From Demequina sp. NBRC 110057 (GTDB lineage: Bacteria; Actinomycetota; Actinomycetes; Actinomycetales; Demequinaceae), in the NCBI RefSeq assembly GCF_002090175.1, contig NZ_BBRN01000004.1:1-64000 (forward strand): 64,000 nt of DNA, written 5' to 3'. The position numbers and the translations under genes are program-made. The first letter of the stretch is position 1, and every line of letters begins with the position of its first letter. Shown here one piece after another: positions 62,436-64,000 of the stretch. Under the pieces are notes generated by a model. It had not been told where the DNA came from and ran no database searches. It worked only from the letters and a program-made list of their open reading frames with translations.

Positions 62436-64000
62436 CTACTGAGGGCCGACGTGCAGCAGCTCGATCACCGGCGCTCCCGCCTCGTCCGAGGCGTCGAGGT
62501 CCACGAGGGCCGTGATCGCCCAGTCGCGATCGCCGTCGAGGTCGTCGATGACCTGCCGCACCAGCCAGCGTCCCTCGGGCAGGGCGGCGTCGGGAGTCGA
62601 GGCGAGCGCGGCCTGCGCCCGCGCCTCGCCGTGGTCCCCGCTCGGCTCCACGAATGTGACGAGCGCGGCGGAGCGGGCGTCGGGGCCGATGCGGATGGCG
62701 TCGTCTCCCTGCGCCACGAACAGCGGATCCAGGGCGTCCCGCCAGGCGTCAGCGCTCCAGCCGGCACCGCCGTCGAGGGCGCCGAGCGCCGCGTAGTCCT
62801 CGCGCGCCGCGAGCTCCACGCGGCGGAACATGGCGCCCTGCACCAGGCGCCGCAGCGCACGCGGGTTGCCCGTCATCGGCTTCGCGGGACCGGCCGCGGA
62901 GAAGGCGCCCACCGCGGCGGCGGGATCCACGTCGTCGGCGACCACGGCATCGGGGTTCATGAGGCGCTCCCACTCGTCGAGCAGCGACGAATCAGTGGTG
63001 CGCACCAGGTCGCCCAGCCACTCCGTGATCGCGACCACCTCATCGGTGCGGTGCTCCTCCGGCACTGTCTGGCGCAGCGCCCGGTATGCCTCCGCGAGGT
63101 AGCGCAACACCACGCCCTCGGTGCGTTCAAGGCCGTAGGCGGAGACGAGGTCGCCGAACGACATCGCCTTCTCCAGCATGTCGCGCACCACGGACTTGGG
63201 GGAGAGCTCGGCGTCGAGGACCCAGGGGTTCGCGCGTCGGTAGGTGATGAAGGCGGGCTCGAGCAGGTCGGCGAGCGGCCGCGGCCACGTCACCTCCTCG
63301 AGGAGCTCCACGCGCTCGTCGTACTCGATGCCATCGGCCTTCATCGCGGCCACCGCCTCGCCGCGTGCCTGGTACTGCTGGGCAACCAGGACCTGGCGGG
63401 GGTCGGACAGCGTCGACTCGATGACGGAGACCACGTCGAGGGCGTGGTCGGGGGCCTCGACGTTGAGCAGGTCCATGGCGGCCAGCGCGAAGGGCGACAG
63501 CGGCTGGTTGAGCGCAAAGTGGCGCGGCACGTCCACCGTGAGCCGCACCGAGGGGCGTTCACCGCGCGGGTGGCTCACGTCCGGCACCCGCACGTGCTCG
63601 ACGACGCCGGCGATCCTGAGCGAACGGTAGATCCTGAGCGCCTGCCTCACGTGCGCCGAGCGCTGCGCCTCCGTCTCGTGGATGGCGGCAAGGAGGTCGC
63701 GCATCGCGAGCACGGGGTCCTGCGCCTCGCGGCCCAGCGCGGCGTTCTCCTGGCCGCGCGCGAGGACGTTGAGCACCATCGCGTGCGTCACCACAAAGCG
63801 GCTGGTGAGCGGCTCCGGGGGAGCGTCGCGCAGGCGCTCGAAGGTGGCATCGGTCCAATTCACGGAGCCCGCCGGGGCCTTCTTGCGCACAATCTTCTTG
63901 CGCTTCTTCGGGTCCTCGCCCGCCTTCTCGAGGAGTTTGCGGTTCTCGATAACGTGCTCGGGCGCCATCACGAGGACCTCGCCCTCGGTGTCGAAGCCCG
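62436..64000 (-). CDS. DEAD/DEAH RNA helicase, C-terminal DUF3516 part (cut by window edge)
   Basis: The frame stays open to the window end and reads 521 residues of the C-terminus. It starts within the helicase core (GFDTEGEVLVMAPEHVIENR) and contains the DUF3516 segment found after the helicase domains of a large actinobacterial protein (RKKAPAGSVNWTDATFERLR, RFVVTHAMVLNVLARG). The helicase motifs themselves lie beyond the window. The ATG at 63971 is internal, not the true start. Its role in RNA metabolism is inferred from the family. Confidence 0.85.
   Translation of the reverse strand, partial: GFDTEGEVLVMAPEHVIENRKLLEKAGEDPKKRKKIVRKKAPAGSVNWTDATFERLRDAPPEPLTSRFVVTHAMVLNVLARGQENAALGREAQDPVLAMRDLLAAIHETEAQRSAHVRQALRIYRSLRIAGVVEHVRVPDVSHPRGERPSVRLTVDVPRHFALNQPLSPFALAAMDLLNVEAPDHALDVVSVIESTLSDPRQVLVAQQYQARGEAVAAMKADGIEYDERVELLEEVTWPRPLADLLEPAFITYRRANPWVLDAELSPKSVVRDMLEKAMSFGDLVSAYGLERTEGVVLRYLAEAYRALRQTVPEEHRTDEVVAITEWLGDLVRTTDSSLLDEWERLMNPDAVVADDVDPAAAVGAFSAAGPAKPMTGNPRALRRLVQGAMFRRVELAAREDYAALGALDGGAGWSADAWRDALDPLFVAQGDDAIRIGPDARSAALVTFVEPSGDHGEARAQAALASTPDAALPEGRWLVRQVIDDLDGDRDWAITALVDLDASDEAGAPVIELLHVGPQ

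Noticed and set aside
62436-63971. ATG 63971 as a true start of a 511-residue protein
   Set aside because: The frame remains open to the window end with helicase-type sequence upstream, so the gene is truncated by the edge.

Overview
The window is about 70% G+C by eye, densely coded, with short intergenic gaps and many ATGA start/stop overlaps. It looks like chromosome of an Actinomycetota member. Micrococcales (Cellulomonas/Demequina-like) is my inference, from gatCAB, the ilvBNC-leuB order, a DUF222/13E12 HNH gene, a DUF3516 helicase and many apparently leaderless genes. I see no rRNA, tRNA, transposase, prophage or CRISPR array.

Layout. 0-4 kb: a GNAT acetyltransferase and gatCAB for the amidotransferase route to Gln-tRNA/Asn-tRNA. 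4-7 kb (minus): an M20 dipeptidase and a DcuA/B-like dicarboxylate carrier. 7-14 kb: a glycoside module of GH3 glycosidase, two sugar permeases and a lipoprotein binding protein, facing a LacI regulator with a perfect 20-bp operator between them. 14-19 kb: a hydroxyacid dehydrogenase, DUF1801 protein, photolyase, two NADPH-FMN reductase paralogues and a TipA-like MerR regulator. 19-27 kb: branched-chain amino acid synthesis, ilvD, then leader peptide-attenuator-ilvB-ilvN-ilvC-leuB, then ilvE. 27-30 kb: YrdB-like protein, acyl-CoA ligase and SDR. 30-33 kb: a Met/Cys-rich leader peptide ahead of a cystine-type ABC importer. 33-38 kb: mixed single genes, including a PUA/EVE-like-zinc-HNH nuclease with atypical base composition. 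38-46 kb: kdp potassium uptake and its two-component system, with two tiny membrane peptides ahead of kdpA. 46-53 kb: TetR with a DrrAB-like exporter, a second TetR with an acetyltransferase and MFS carrier, RidA, and a second branched-chain aminotransferase. 53-57 kb: two paralogous ECF sigma/membrane-protein pairs around a YgjP-like metallohydrolase. 57-64 kb: DUF222 HNH protein, Ile-leader attenuator plus cimA, a lipoate-ligase-like protein, a VIT-family carrier, and the C-terminal part of a DEAD-box/DUF3516 helicase cut by the window edge.

Themes. Much of the window serves isoleucine, valine and leucine synthesis (ilvD, ilvBNC, leuB, two ilvE-like genes, cimA), and two of these units begin with short Ile/Leu/Val-coding leaders followed by T-run hairpins. 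Many starts lie 6-7 nt after a TANNNT-type -10 box with no ribosome binding site. A 9-mer, GGCCGATGC/GCATCGGCC, occurs about 50 times by my count, equally on both strands, against about two expected; it is enriched between genes and in protein linkers, and once forms a perfect hairpin from two inverted copies. I regard this repeat as the most unusual feature of the window.
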